This document shows, piece after piece, positions 7,327 through 13,771 of a stretch of DNA of 13,771 nucleotides. The stretch lies in NCBI GenBank assembly GCA_023140035.1, contig JAGLML010000015.1, positions 1-13,771 of the forward strand, given 5' to 3'. Source of the DNA: Thermoplasmatales archaeon (GTDB lineage Archaea; Thermoplasmatota; E2; DHVEG-1). The notes under the pieces were generated by a model. The model saw only the letters and a program-made list of their open reading frames with translations. It ran no database searches and was not told the origin of the DNA. A program made the translations under genes and the position numbers. Every line of letters begins with the position of its first letter. The first letter of the stretch is position 1.

Positions 7327-7627
7327 GCTGGGTCTAGGCCGTAAGCCTCTTTCTGTTCTAACGGTATTCGTCTATGCACCCCACCTTCGGGCAGTCTGAA
7401 TAACTGATCCCGACATTTGGGCTTGCTCCAGGAGCAGATTGGCCGTTTCACCAAATCCCAAAGAGAACTCATCATCAAATGAATCATCGCATATTCCAAG
7501 GGCTGTGTCGTTTCTGCGCCTCTGCTAAGACTCCCGCCTTAACCGCTTGCACGGTGTCCTGATCCAGAGTGAGAGAGGACTTTCCTCAGCGAAATAAATC
7601 GCCGTCAACCGTCCACCTACACCCAGC
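7327..7627 (-). ncRNA. rnpB: RNase P RNA, archaeal type
   Basis: This is the catalytic RNA of RNase P, which trims tRNA 5' ends. Read on the minus strand, it has CR-I GAGGAAAGTCC (7587-7577), which forms one side of P4. The CR-IV-like AGACGAATACCGT is at 7373-7361, and CR-V ACAGAAAGAGGCTTAC (7356-7341) forms the other side of P4. P1 closes the molecule: GCTGGGTGTAGG (7627-7616) pairs with CCTAGACCCAGC (7338-7327) at 11 of 12 positions. A P3-like hairpin, GCGA with TCGC, sits just before CR-I. The length of 301 bases fits archaeal type A-like molecules. A TATA box lies 28 bases before the 5' end. An open frame inside it (7499-7314) is not a gene. Confidence 0.93.
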
Positions 7628-7650
7628 AAATAATAACTTATGAAAAACCG

Positions 7651-7660
7651 GTTATAAACT
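7651..7660 (-). promoter_or_regulatory. rnpB: TATA box of rnpB
   Basis: AGTTTATAAC on the minus strand is centred about 28 bases before the first base of P1 at 7627, which agrees well with an independent estimate of the RNA 5' end. Confidence 0.65.
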
Positions 7661-7666
7661 TTATCG

Positions 7667-7755
7667 TCTGATCTGATTCTGGATTTATTTTCGCAAGTCG
7701 CCTAGACCATTTATAAAAACCCACACTATCAAAACCGCCTGGATCTGATCTGATT
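7667..7755. repeat. 12-base direct repeat upstream of rnpB
   Basis: TCTGATCTGATT occurs at 7667-7678 and again at 7744-7755. The 65-base interval contains a second TATA-like box (minus, about 7709-7718) and GGTCTAGGC (minus, 7708-7700), which is complementary to the 3' strand of rnpB P1. No gene is seen in 7628-7787. Confidence 0.5.
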
Positions 7756-7787
7756 GATAAATATCATTTGATTTTAAAAAGAAATGA

Positions 7788-9350
7788 TCAAGGAAAACTT
7801 GAGTTAGATTCTTTTTCATCAACAATTTTGTTGTTCAGATGAATCTGGGTTTTGAGTATTGTAGAAATTCCCTGAGGTACATTGACCTTTAAATCAACTA
7901 TTTTCTTATTTCCTGCAGCCAAAGAGGGTATCAAGGTCTCCTCCTGATTAAAAATATCATTTTGGCTATAAAAAGCACCCAAAATCTTGAAATTACTGGC
8001 AGATTCATTCCCAAGATTTTCTACTATAATTTTTAACTTGACATAATCTAATCCATCGCTACTACTATAACGAGTTGCATTTATCCAACTATGGATAAGA
8101 ACGCTTCTTGAAGAAATTGGATAAACGGTTATATTTGTCAAATTCTTATACTCATCAGGAACTTTTCCCAAAATCCACCTGTTTCTGGTCGTCTCTAAAT
8201 AATAATATTCTCCATAATAGTATTCATAAACTGTTGCATCCTCATCCAAATGTAAACCAACTGCCATATGATTAGGTATTCTTAATAATGAAACATTATA
8301 GCCCATACTATCAAGCATTGCTGCTGCAAGCATTGCTTTATCTTCACAATCTCCTTGTGAGTCTTTTAACATCTCTACAGGATAACGTGGATATTCACAT
8401 GTGGGGTCATCGGGATCGTCCTCAGCATAATCTAGATTTTGGATAAAAGACGCTACAAAATTAATTTTACCCACATCTTCTGATGCGTCAGTAAGAGATA
8501 ACAATCTTTTGACAACCAAATCCATATATTGATCGTCATACATGTCAAACACATACGCAGCATAATCTTCTAAAGCGAGACGTTCTAAACTGCTGTAATA
8601 ATCATATAAAAATTCAACATCTGGTAGTGCAAGATTATTAATTCCCATATACCCCCAGTTATACTTTAATTCAGATATATTTTCAGATGGAAAAACAGTA
8701 TTCGAAGTGTTAGCAATTATGTCTTCTTCATTGTTTTTCAATGAGATTTTCAATAGGCTGTTTTTAGATGAGATATCGTCAATATAAACAAAACAATATA
8801 CATTTCTGCTCTGATGTGGCAAAATTACTGTTGGTACGAAAAGCCCAGATGATTCTTTGTTATCAATTTGAACATCTGCAATATGTGGGTATACAGGTAA
8901 ATCACCGTAATTCATTAAGGTTATATTCAGTCCAACGAGCGAATATTTGCTATTTTCTAACCACCATTTTTCGTTAACCTCGATAATAGAGAGATTCTGA
9001 TCTTTAAAAAAAAGCTCGTTTTCAAAAATTAAATTTCCATTTTCGTCATAGCATTTTAAATCATACCTGCCAGAAGGTGGAGTTTTTCTGTATTCATCAA
9101 GATAAGCCATTGCATTGTGAATTCCCTTATAATAATCATCTAAAAAAAGAACATCCCCATCAGGATCAAACAGTTTTAGTGTCGTTTTATCGGACGTATT
9201 AAAACTTATTGACATACCTACGAATCCACCATCATCATCTATAACTAAAGAAATCAACGAAAATTCGGTTTTATTAAAGAGTGTGCATCCCGAAAAGGAA
9301 CTTAACAATACTACGATGACTAGTACAACAACTTTCTTATCTACTGGCAT
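7788..9350 (-). CDS. Transglutaminase-like exported lipoprotein
   Basis: A 520-residue protein. Residues 6-21 are a hydrophobic export signal ending in a lipobox (SFSG-Cys22), so the mature protein is probably lipid-anchored outside the membrane. Residues 30-230 are beta-rich, with no named domain recognised. A transglutaminase-like core follows at about 290-395: catalytic Cys335 in QGDCEDKAM, His361 in PNHMAVGL, and an acidic residue in YYYLETT (Glu386). The C-terminal region (about 425-515) looks like a CARDB-type beta sandwich. Proteins of this fold cleave or cross-link peptides; the direction here is unknown. The ATG lies inside the end of the aminotransferase gene (10-base overlap) with no clear ribosome site, suggesting coupled translation. 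Its stop is 161 bases before rnpB on the same strand. Confidence 0.82.
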   Translation of the reverse strand: MPVDKKVVVLVIVVLLSSFSGCTLFNKTEFSLISLVIDDDGGFVGMSISFNTSDKTTLKLFDPDGDVLFLDDYYKGIHNAMAYLDEYRKTPPSGRYDLKCYDENGNLIFENELFFKDQNLSIIEVNEKWWLENSKYSLVGLNITLMNYGDLPVYPHIADVQIDNKESSGLFVPTVILPHQSRNVYCFVYIDDISSKNSLLKISLKNNEEDIIANTSNTVFPSENISELKYNWGYMGINNLALPDVEFLYDYYSSLERLALEDYAAYVFDMYDDQYMDLVVKRLLSLTDASEDVGKINFVASFIQNLDYAEDDPDDPTCEYPRYPVEMLKDSQGDCEDKAMLAAAMLDSMGYNVSLLRIPNHMAVGLHLDEDATVYEYYYGEYYYLETTRNRWILGKVPDEYKNLTNITVYPISSRSVLIHSWINATRYSSSDGLDYVKLKIIVENLGNESASNFKILGAFYSQNDIFNQEETLIPSLAAGNKKIVDLKVNVPQGISTILKTQIHLNNKIVDEKESNSSFP

Positions 9351-10558
9351 AGAACTTTCAATTTTTTGTCGATTACTGCACCTAATCGTTTCATCCCCTC
9401 TTCAATCTGTTCATTACTGGAGTATGAAAAATTCAACCTCATGGATCTGCCGCCACTTCCATCAACGCAAAATGCTTTTCCATGAACGTATGCAACTTTT
9501 TCTTTCAAAGCATCTAGAAATAGTATTTCAGTATCAATTCCTTCAGGAAGTGTAACCCAGGCAAACATACCACCTTTTGGTTTATTGCATATGTGGCCAT
9601 CTGGGAAATATTTCTCCATGGCGTTCATCATAATATCTCGTTTTGGTTTGTACATCTCACAGATCTTCATTATATGTAAATCAAGAGAACCACTTTTAAT
9701 AAATTCATTGGCAATAAACTGAGTAAAGGTATTTGTACAAAGATCTAAGGCCTGTTTACAGATAATCATTTTTCTTGTAAGCTTTTCAGATGCAATAGTC
9801 CATGCTAGTCGGAATCCAGGAGATAGAATCTTTGAAAAAGTTGACATATATATTACTCGACCTTCATCGTCAAAAGCCTTTATAGGTTTTATATGGGGTA
9901 TATCAAAACGAAGTTTGCTATATGGGTCGTCTTCTACTATTACGAGATCATATTCATTTGCAACATCAATGAGTTTTTTTCTACGCGACTCCGGCATAAC
10001 AACGCCAGCAGGGTTCTGAAATGTTGGTACTGAGTAGATAAATTTTGGAGTTAAATTCTCTTTTTGCAGATATTTTATCTTTTCTTCAAGGGCATCTATT
10101 ATCATACCATCTTGATCAAGTGGTATTCCTATCAAATTGGCTTCATAGCTTCGAAACGCGTTGATGCCACCAAGATAGGTTGGCAATCCAACCAATGGAA
10201 TGTCTCCAGGGTTTAGAAATATCTTACCAACAGTATCTAATGCCTGTTGTGAACCACTTGTGATTATAATATTATCTGCTGTTACATCTATTCCATCCTT
10301 ACAAGATCGTTCTGCGATATTTTCTCTTAATTCGTCTAATCCTTGAGTAGTTCCATATTGAAGTGCAGTTTTTCCATGATGGTCTAAAACAGTTTGTACG
10401 ACACCTTGTAAATCTTGTATTGGAAAAGATTTTGGGTTTGGTAAACCACCGGCAAAGGAAGTTATCTCAGGATCTTGTGTTACTTTTAAAAGCTCACGTA
10501 TCTCTGATTTTCTCATTTTTCCTGCTCTATCTGAATATAGCCTACTGATATTTTCCAT
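9341..10558 (-). CDS. PLP-dependent class I/II aminotransferase (LysN/MocR-type)
   Basis: A 405-residue fold-type I aminotransferase without a DNA-binding domain. Visible residues are SGSQQALD (cofactor phosphate loop, 101-108), Asn182 in TFQNPAG, Asp210 and Tyr213 in VEDDPYSKL, the PLP lysine Lys243 in STFSKILSPGFRLAW, and the substrate-carboxylate Arg374 in RSMRLNFSY. The closest characterised types are LysN-like 2-aminoadipate aminotransferases and broad aromatic/branched-chain aminotransferases of archaea. It transfers amino groups between amino acids and 2-oxoglutarate in the cytoplasm, probably in catabolism or synthesis of branched or aromatic amino acids. GGAGG lies four bases before a clear ATG and a TATA box at 10590-10598. 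It is first in a two-gene unit with the lipoprotein. Confidence 0.9.
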   Translation of the reverse strand: MENISRLYSDRAGKMRKSEIRELLKVTQDPEITSFAGGLPNPKSFPIQDLQGVVQTVLDHHGKTALQYGTTQGLDELRENIAERSCKDGIDVTADNIIITSGSQQALDTVGKIFLNPGDIPLVGLPTYLGGINAFRSYEANLIGIPLDQDGMIIDALEEKIKYLQKENLTPKFIYSVPTFQNPAGVVMPESRRKKLIDVANEYDLVIVEDDPYSKLRFDIPHIKPIKAFDDEGRVIYMSTFSKILSPGFRLAWTIASEKLTRKMIICKQALDLCTNTFTQFIANEFIKSGSLDLHIMKICEMYKPKRDIMMNAMEKYFPDGHICNKPKGGMFAWVTLPEGIDTEILFLDALKEKVAYVHGKAFCVDGSGGRSMRLNFSYSSNEQIEEGMKRLGAVIDKKLKVLCQ

Positions 10559-10589
10559 AAAACCCTCCGCTTCTCCGAATCTAGTAAAG

Positions 10590-10598
10590 TTTTATATG
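10590..10598 (-). promoter_or_regulatory. TATA box of the aminotransferase transcript
   Basis: CATATAAAA on the minus strand predicts a start near 10568, just at the GGAGG ribosome site, so the leader is very short. Confidence 0.45.
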
Positions 10599-10728
10599 TA
10601 TTTTGGTTAATTTAACTCAGATGAAAATGACAATTTTGTAACAAATTATTTGAGTTTTATAATTAATTATTGTTTTATAAGTTTTACTATTTGACATATT
10701 AGTTGCGTTTAATGAGTAGCACGGTTTT

Positions 10729-10812
10729 ATGAGTTATATTGGATATATCATTGTTGCGGGTTTGTTGGTTTTACACTTTTATTCAACAATCTCTTTTTTA
10801 TATATTTCGTAA
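10729..10812 (+). CDS. Possible 27-residue membrane peptide
   Basis: The ORF encodes MSYIGYIIVAGLLVLHFYST followed by ISFLYIS, almost entirely one hydrophobic segment. A TATA-like TTTTATAA at about 10673-10680 would start transcription near 10702. No ribosome site is evident, and the ORF is short enough to occur by chance. I list it because the gap 10559-10845 has nothing else to explain it and single-span microproteins are commonly missed. Confidence 0.2.
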   Translation: MSYIGYIIVAGLLVLHFYSTISFLYIS

Positions 10813-10845
10813 AAAGATAGAAATTATGCAAACTTAGATTATGAG

Positions 10846-11037
10846 CTATTCTTTTTTCCGCTCAGGGAATAACTCTTTCAGATGTTCTTCAAAAGCAGGC
10901 ATACATTCAATGGTTTCTATATCTGAGTTGAATCTATGCATAAAGAAAGCCAACTCTTCATCCAATGTCATTGGTTCTTTTCGATCTAAAAACATACGAC
11001 TTGTTTCTTCTTCCGATTCTTCTATTTCTTCTCCCAT
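10846..11037 (-). CDS. Small acidic hypothetical protein (63 aa)
   Basis: The protein has a strongly acidic N-terminus (MGEEIEESEEETSR), then LDEELAFFMHRFNSDIE and an amphipathic end FEEHLKELFPERKKE. It is mostly helical by appearance and has no membrane segment. A TATA-like box at 11064-11074 predicts a start about six bases before the ATG, so the message would be nearly leaderless. The opposite strand is also open here (10841-11047) but encodes a Ser/Asn-rich peptide with no promoter, so I prefer this strand. It is divergent from the C25 peptidase gene. The family is not recognised. Confidence 0.6.
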   Translation of the reverse strand: MGEEIEESEEETSRMFLDRKEPMTLDEELAFFMHRFNSDIETIECMPAFEEHLKELFPERKKE

Positions 11038-11113
11038 ATTTTCATAATTGAACTTGATTAGATGTTAATAAACTTTTCTCCTCTTTTTTGAATGAGTTCG
11101 CAATAATCAAAAA

Positions 11114-11124
11114 ATTTTTATAAC
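11114..11124 (+). promoter_or_regulatory. TATA box of the C25 peptidase gene
   Basis: ATTTTTATAAC at 11114-11124 predicts a start near 11146, about 15 bases before the ATG. The short leader contains GGGG as a weak ribosome site. Confidence 0.5.
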
Positions 11125-11160
11125 AACTATCTGTTAATAATATGATACGGGGAATAAAAT

Positions 11161-13110
11161 ATGAAAAAAGGAAAAATTTTGACAATTGCAATCGTACTCG
11201 TACAATTGATACTGATATCTAGTAGCATTAATGCAGTTTATATTACACCTGACTACAAGCATATAGAAAAATCAAGTGCTAATACAATCGAAGTTTTTCA
11301 ACGATTTTCAACGCCAGAGATAAAAGATAACAACGAATTTTTAAATATTCATCTTAAAGAAACAAATTCATTTATTACGAATACCGGAGAGCCTATTTTA
11401 CCTATTTACTTAAAAACAATTGAATTACCACTTGGCACTCGAATCAAAGAAATAAGATGTACATATTCTGAAGTGGAAGAGATTCATATCTCAAAACATA
11501 TTATTCCTGCATCAAAACCACTTCCAGGAAATAATAAAAAAGATACAATACAAATAGAGAAAAATGAGAATATCTACAATAGTGATACATTATTTCCAGA
11601 AAGTTGGTATTTGTACAAGCTTGTAGGTGGATTAAACAGAAATAATGAACATACAACATTTTTAACCATACAGATGAATCCTGTAAAATATAATCCAATT
11701 AAAGATAACTTACGATTTGTAAGTTTCATCAAATTGGAAATATCTTATGAAGAACCCCTTGAACCACTTGTGTTTGCTGACGAATATGATCTTCTGATCA
11801 TTACGTATGACTGGTATAAGCCACTTCTTAACCGTCTTGTTGACCATAAGGAAAGTCATAACGTAAAAACAAAACTCGTGACGCTTAAAGACATCTATAC
11901 CAGTGTTTATTTTCCAGTTAATGGTAAGGACAATCCAGAGAAAATCAAATATTTTATTAAGGATGCCATTGAAAATTGGGGAGTGACATATGTAATGCTT
12001 GTCGGAAACTTTAGAAAGATACCAATAAGGCATACCCATCTCGAGACAGATGCTGGAGGTCTCTATGAAGAATTACAGTTTGCAAGCGATCTTTACTATG
12101 CTGACATCTACGACTCTGAGGGTAACTTTTCTAGTTGGGATACTGATGATGATGGTATTTATGGTGAATGGCCGGATAATGGGCTTCGTGAAGATATTGT
12201 TGATCTCTCCCCTGATGTTCACGTTGGTAGGTTAGCTTGCATGTTTGGCTTTGAAGTAAGAACCCTTGTGGAAAAGATAATCGATTACGAGGAAAACGCC
12301 AATGGCTCAGAATGGTTTAATACTATGATAGTGTGTGGTGGCGACACGTTTGATAAAAAGTGGGAAGGTGGAACAGATTATGATGAAGGGGAAGTAGCAA
12401 ACGAGAAAGCGTTAGAGTTTATGTCAGAATTCAATCCAGTACGAATATATGCATCTCTTGGAAACTTGACGACTGTAAATATGCACAACGAAATAAGTAA
12501 GGGTGCAGGTTTTCTCTACTTTGTGGGCCATGGAAATCCTAGGTATTGGAGTACTCATGAGAACGGTGATTACGTAAACTGGACTGGAGGATTTTCAAAT
12601 AAAGATATGCTGAAACTTACAAATAAAGGAATGTATCCTATCCTGATGGTTGGTGGATGTCATAACAGCGAAATCGATGTCACCCCGTTAAACTTTATAA
12701 AAGGACTCCTTGAAGAAGGACTCGGGTACTTTTCATACAGCGAAGACGGTTTTGGCTCCTACTATTTATATAACTGGGCTCTAGAATGCTGGAGCTGGGT
12801 CTTTGTAAGGAAAAATGGGGGAGGAGCTATAGCATCCATGGGGAGCGTTGGATATGGTGGTGTGAGTATTGGAGATCACAACAGTAATGGTATACCAGAT
12901 TGTATTGAAGGACTTGATGGATGGTTTGAAACTCAATTTTTTAGATTATATAATGAGGAAAACATAGACATTTTAGGAGAAACATATGGGCAAACTGTAA
13001 CAGATTATGTGAATAATTTTCCTGTGTATACTGATAGATACGATTGTAAAATTGTAGAAACACATATACTCCTTGGAGATCCAAGCCTGAAAATTGGCGG
13101 ATACGAATAA
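11161..13110 (+). CDS. Secreted gingipain-like cysteine peptidase (family C25)
   Basis: A 649-residue exported protein. A signal peptide covers about 1-25 (MKKGKILTIAIVLVQLILIS). A pro-region like that of gingipains follows (about 45-200), then the C25 domain from ADEYDLLIITYDWYKPLLNR onward. The catalytic pair is His457 in YFVGHGNPRYW and Cys500 in MVGGCHNSE; HVGRLAC and the terminal ETHILLGDPSLKIGG are also typical of the family. Two loops resemble calcium sites: DTDDDGIYG (from residue 327) and DHNSNGIPD (from 572). There is no C-terminal anchor, PKD domain or sorting module, so it is probably released or loosely held outside the cell. C25 peptidases cleave proteins after basic residues in Porphyromonas; specificity here is unknown. 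Related genes are known from MBG-D archaea, where they are thought to degrade detrital protein. Confidence 0.92.
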   Translation: MKKGKILTIAIVLVQLILISSSINAVYITPDYKHIEKSSANTIEVFQRFSTPEIKDNNEFLNIHLKETNSFITNTGEPILPIYLKTIELPLGTRIKEIRCTYSEVEEIHISKHIIPASKPLPGNNKKDTIQIEKNENIYNSDTLFPESWYLYKLVGGLNRNNEHTTFLTIQMNPVKYNPIKDNLRFVSFIKLEISYEEPLEPLVFADEYDLLIITYDWYKPLLNRLVDHKESHNVKTKLVTLKDIYTSVYFPVNGKDNPEKIKYFIKDAIENWGVTYVMLVGNFRKIPIRHTHLETDAGGLYEELQFASDLYYADIYDSEGNFSSWDTDDDGIYGEWPDNGLREDIVDLSPDVHVGRLACMFGFEVRTLVEKIIDYEENANGSEWFNTMIVCGGDTFDKKWEGGTDYDEGEVANEKALEFMSEFNPVRIYASLGNLTTVNMHNEISKGAGFLYFVGHGNPRYWSTHENGDYVNWTGGFSNKDMLKLTNKGMYPILMVGGCHNSEIDVTPLNFIKGLLEEGLGYFSYSEDGFGSYYLYNWALECWSWVFVRKNGGGAIASMGSVGYGGVSIGDHNSNGIPDCIEGLDGWFETQFFRLYNEENIDILGETYGQTVTDYVNNFPVYTDRYDCKIVETHILLGDPSLKIGGYE

Positions 13111-13140
13111 TTCCTGCTCCAATCACAAAAATATAAAATA

Positions 13141-13160
13141 ACCTAGATATGGATCTAGGT
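13141..13160 (-). terminator. Hairpin terminator between convergent genes
   Basis: ACCTAGAT and ATCTAGGT form a perfect eight-pair stem with a four-base loop. On the minus strand it is followed by a T-rich run, so it can end the 118-residue gene, whose TAG stop (13157-13155) lies inside the stem. It may also stop read-through from the C25 gene. Confidence 0.55.
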
Positions 13161-13511
13161 GTTGTAAGACCGAATTAACCATGCATCTCCTGGTATTTTC
13201 TGATAGATTTTATAAGGATTTTCTTCCACGATGGGTTTTCTGTACGCTTCTTCTTTTATGGCATCATTATTAAAAGACCAGTAATATTTTCGCATGAATT
13301 TTCCTTTCTCTTTGTATTCTTCTCTCCTCAATTTAAGAAAATTCTCTCTATGTAATTCATAAAATAAAGAACGCGCATGTTTATCAATAGTCATATCTTC
13401 GATTTCTTTTTCTCCATCAAAAATTTCTTCGACGGTTTTAGCAAGAGATGTTGCATCGTCCTGCGTCATCTCAAACTTCTTTTTTAAGGCCTTTACAAAT
13501 AAACCATTCAT
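13155..13511 (-). CDS. Conserved archaeal protein of unknown function (118 aa)
   Basis: The ribosome site GGTGATCA is an almost perfect match to the archaeal 16S tail and sits two bases before the ATG, so both gene and start are secure. The protein is soluble. It has a helical N-terminal half with MTQDDATSLAKTVEEIFDGE, an IDKHARSLFYELHRENFL helix and a basic stretch, then KYYWSFN and a C-terminal tail with AYRKP, IYQKIP and AWL. I associate this pattern with a Thermoplasmata-wide hypothetical family (possibly DUF6015, from memory and unverified). The mixed acidic and basic helices could suit nucleic-acid or ribosome binding, but nothing specific can be shown. It is convergent with the C25 peptidase. 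Confidence 0.82.
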   Translation of the reverse strand: MNGLFVKALKKKFEMTQDDATSLAKTVEEIFDGEKEIEDMTIDKHARSLFYELHRENFLKLRREEYKEKGKFMRKYYWSFNNDAIKEEAYRKPIVEENPYKIYQKIPGDAWLIRSYNT

Positions 13512-13544
13512 AAGTGATCACCACAAACCTACTTTTGTTGATCT

Positions 13545-13554
13545 CCTTATAAAG
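13545..13554 (-). promoter_or_regulatory. TATA box of the 118-residue gene
   Basis: CTTTATAAGG on the minus strand predicts a start near 13524, 13 bases before the ATG and just before the ribosome site. Confidence 0.5.
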
Positions 13555-13564
13555 GATTTATTGT

Positions 13565-13599
13565 ACAACTGTTACCCAGTATCTTTACAGTTGTTACCG
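13565..13599. repeat. Inverted repeat between divergent promoters
   Basis: ACAACTGT (13565-13572) and its exact reverse complement ACAGTTGT (13587-13594) are each followed directly or one base on by TTACC, giving a partly direct, partly inverted pair 22 bases apart, or two helical turns. It lies between the TATA boxes of the 118-residue gene and the FAH-family gene and could bind a dimeric regulator of either. Confidence 0.35.
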
Positions 13600-13651
13600 A
13601 AAAATTTAAAGAAAATTATTTTTTAGAATCCTTAAAAGTAAAGCATAAAAA

Positions 13652-13659
13652 GTTTAAAC
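13652..13659 (+). promoter_or_regulatory. TATA box of the FAH-family gene
   Basis: GTTTAAAC at 13652-13659 predicts a start near 13681, three bases before the ATG, consistent with a leaderless message. Confidence 0.45.
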
Positions 13660-13683
13660 CATTTTTCACTATTATTTACTAAT

Positions 13684-13771
13684 ATGACTGAATATATTTT
13701 TCAAAATTATGATAAACAGGTGAACATAGGAAAAATAATTTGTTTGGCAAGAACCTATAAAAAACACGCTC
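13684..13771 (+). CDS. Fumarylacetoacetate hydrolase family protein, N-terminal fragment
   Basis: Only 29 codons are present before the right edge. The sequence starts MTEYIFQNYDKQVNIGKIIC and continues LARTYKKHA. The phrase 'KIICLARTYKKHA' corresponds to the hallmark KIVCVGRNYxxHA near the start of FAH-family enzymes, which act on 2-oxo acids such as acylpyruvates or 2-hydroxyhepta-2,4-diene-1,7-dioate. The usual Gly-Arg-Asn-Tyr appears here as Ala-Arg-Thr-Tyr. The family call rests on this single motif. The gene is divergent from the 118-residue gene. Confidence 0.6.
   Translation, partial: MTEYIFQNYDKQVNIGKIICLARTYKKHA

Noticed and set aside
7314..7499. 61-codon open frame on the minus strand
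   Set aside because: It lies inside the RNase P RNA gene, including CR-V; its coding look is accidental.
7628..7787. Possible tRNA or C/D-box RNA upstream of rnpB
   Set aside because: No cloverleaf, T-arm motif or paired C and D boxes could be found despite suggestive repeats and a TATA-like box.
10841..11047. 68-codon open frame on the plus strand
   Set aside because: It is the antisense shadow of the acidic 63-residue gene, Ser-rich and without a promoter or ribosome site.
1..13771. CRISPR array, insertion sequence, prophage, toxin-antitoxin or defence system
   Set aside because: No regular direct-repeat array, transposase, integrase or paired toxin-like genes were found; the window reads as ordinary chromosomal DNA.

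Overview
The window looks like a piece of an archaeal chromosome, most likely from an uncultivated Thermoplasmatota lineage of the Marine Benthic Group D (MBG-D) / Thermoprofundales type. The evidence is an archaeal-type RNase P RNA gene, TATA boxes about 26 bases before likely transcription starts, a mix of apparently leaderless genes and genes with GGTGATC- or GGAGG-type ribosome sites, an AT-rich composition, and an exported gingipain-like (family C25) peptidase. Such peptidases are known from MBG-D single-cell genomes. The lineage is inferred; no 16S rRNA or tRNA gene was recognised.

Layout. At 1-513 (minus) lies the N-terminal part of an exported beta-rich surface protein. A 728-base gap follows, containing a strong TATA box at 1051-1058 and a G/C-rich hairpin that begins where transcription should start. 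It leads into an exported alpha/beta hydrolase (1242-2213). After a 50-residue ORF (2374-2526) come three minus-strand genes of the aconitase superfamily, 6202-2643: a fused large+small protein, then separate LeuC-like and LeuD-like subunits. They are coupled by a 4-base stop/start contact and a TAAATG junction. Divergent from them are two small genes (6406-6612 and a TTG-started zinc-ribbon protein, 6712-6849), followed by a convergent small winged-helix-like protein (7216-6965).

The RNase P RNA gene (7627-7327, minus) is recognised from CR-I, CR-IV and CR-V and a 12-base-pair P1 stem closing its ends. Upstream on the same strand is an overlapping pair: an LysN/MocR-type aminotransferase (10558-9341) and a transglutaminase-like lipoprotein (9350-7788). 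Next are a possible 27-residue membrane peptide, an acidic 63-residue protein, the C25 peptidase (11161-13110), a conserved 118-residue archaeal protein of unknown function, and the first 29 codons of a fumarylacetoacetate hydrolase family protein running off the right end.

Taken together, four exported proteins (surface module, hydrolase, transglutaminase-like lipoprotein, C25 peptidase) and intracellular amino- and organic-acid enzymes fit a heterotroph living on detrital protein. That is inference from gene content. I see no CRISPR array, transposon, phage or obvious defence or toxin system. The least-explained items are the hydrolase leader hairpin, a sequence upstream of rnpB complementary to the rnpB 3' end, and the Asp-His to Asp-Cys change in the fused aconitase-like enzyme.
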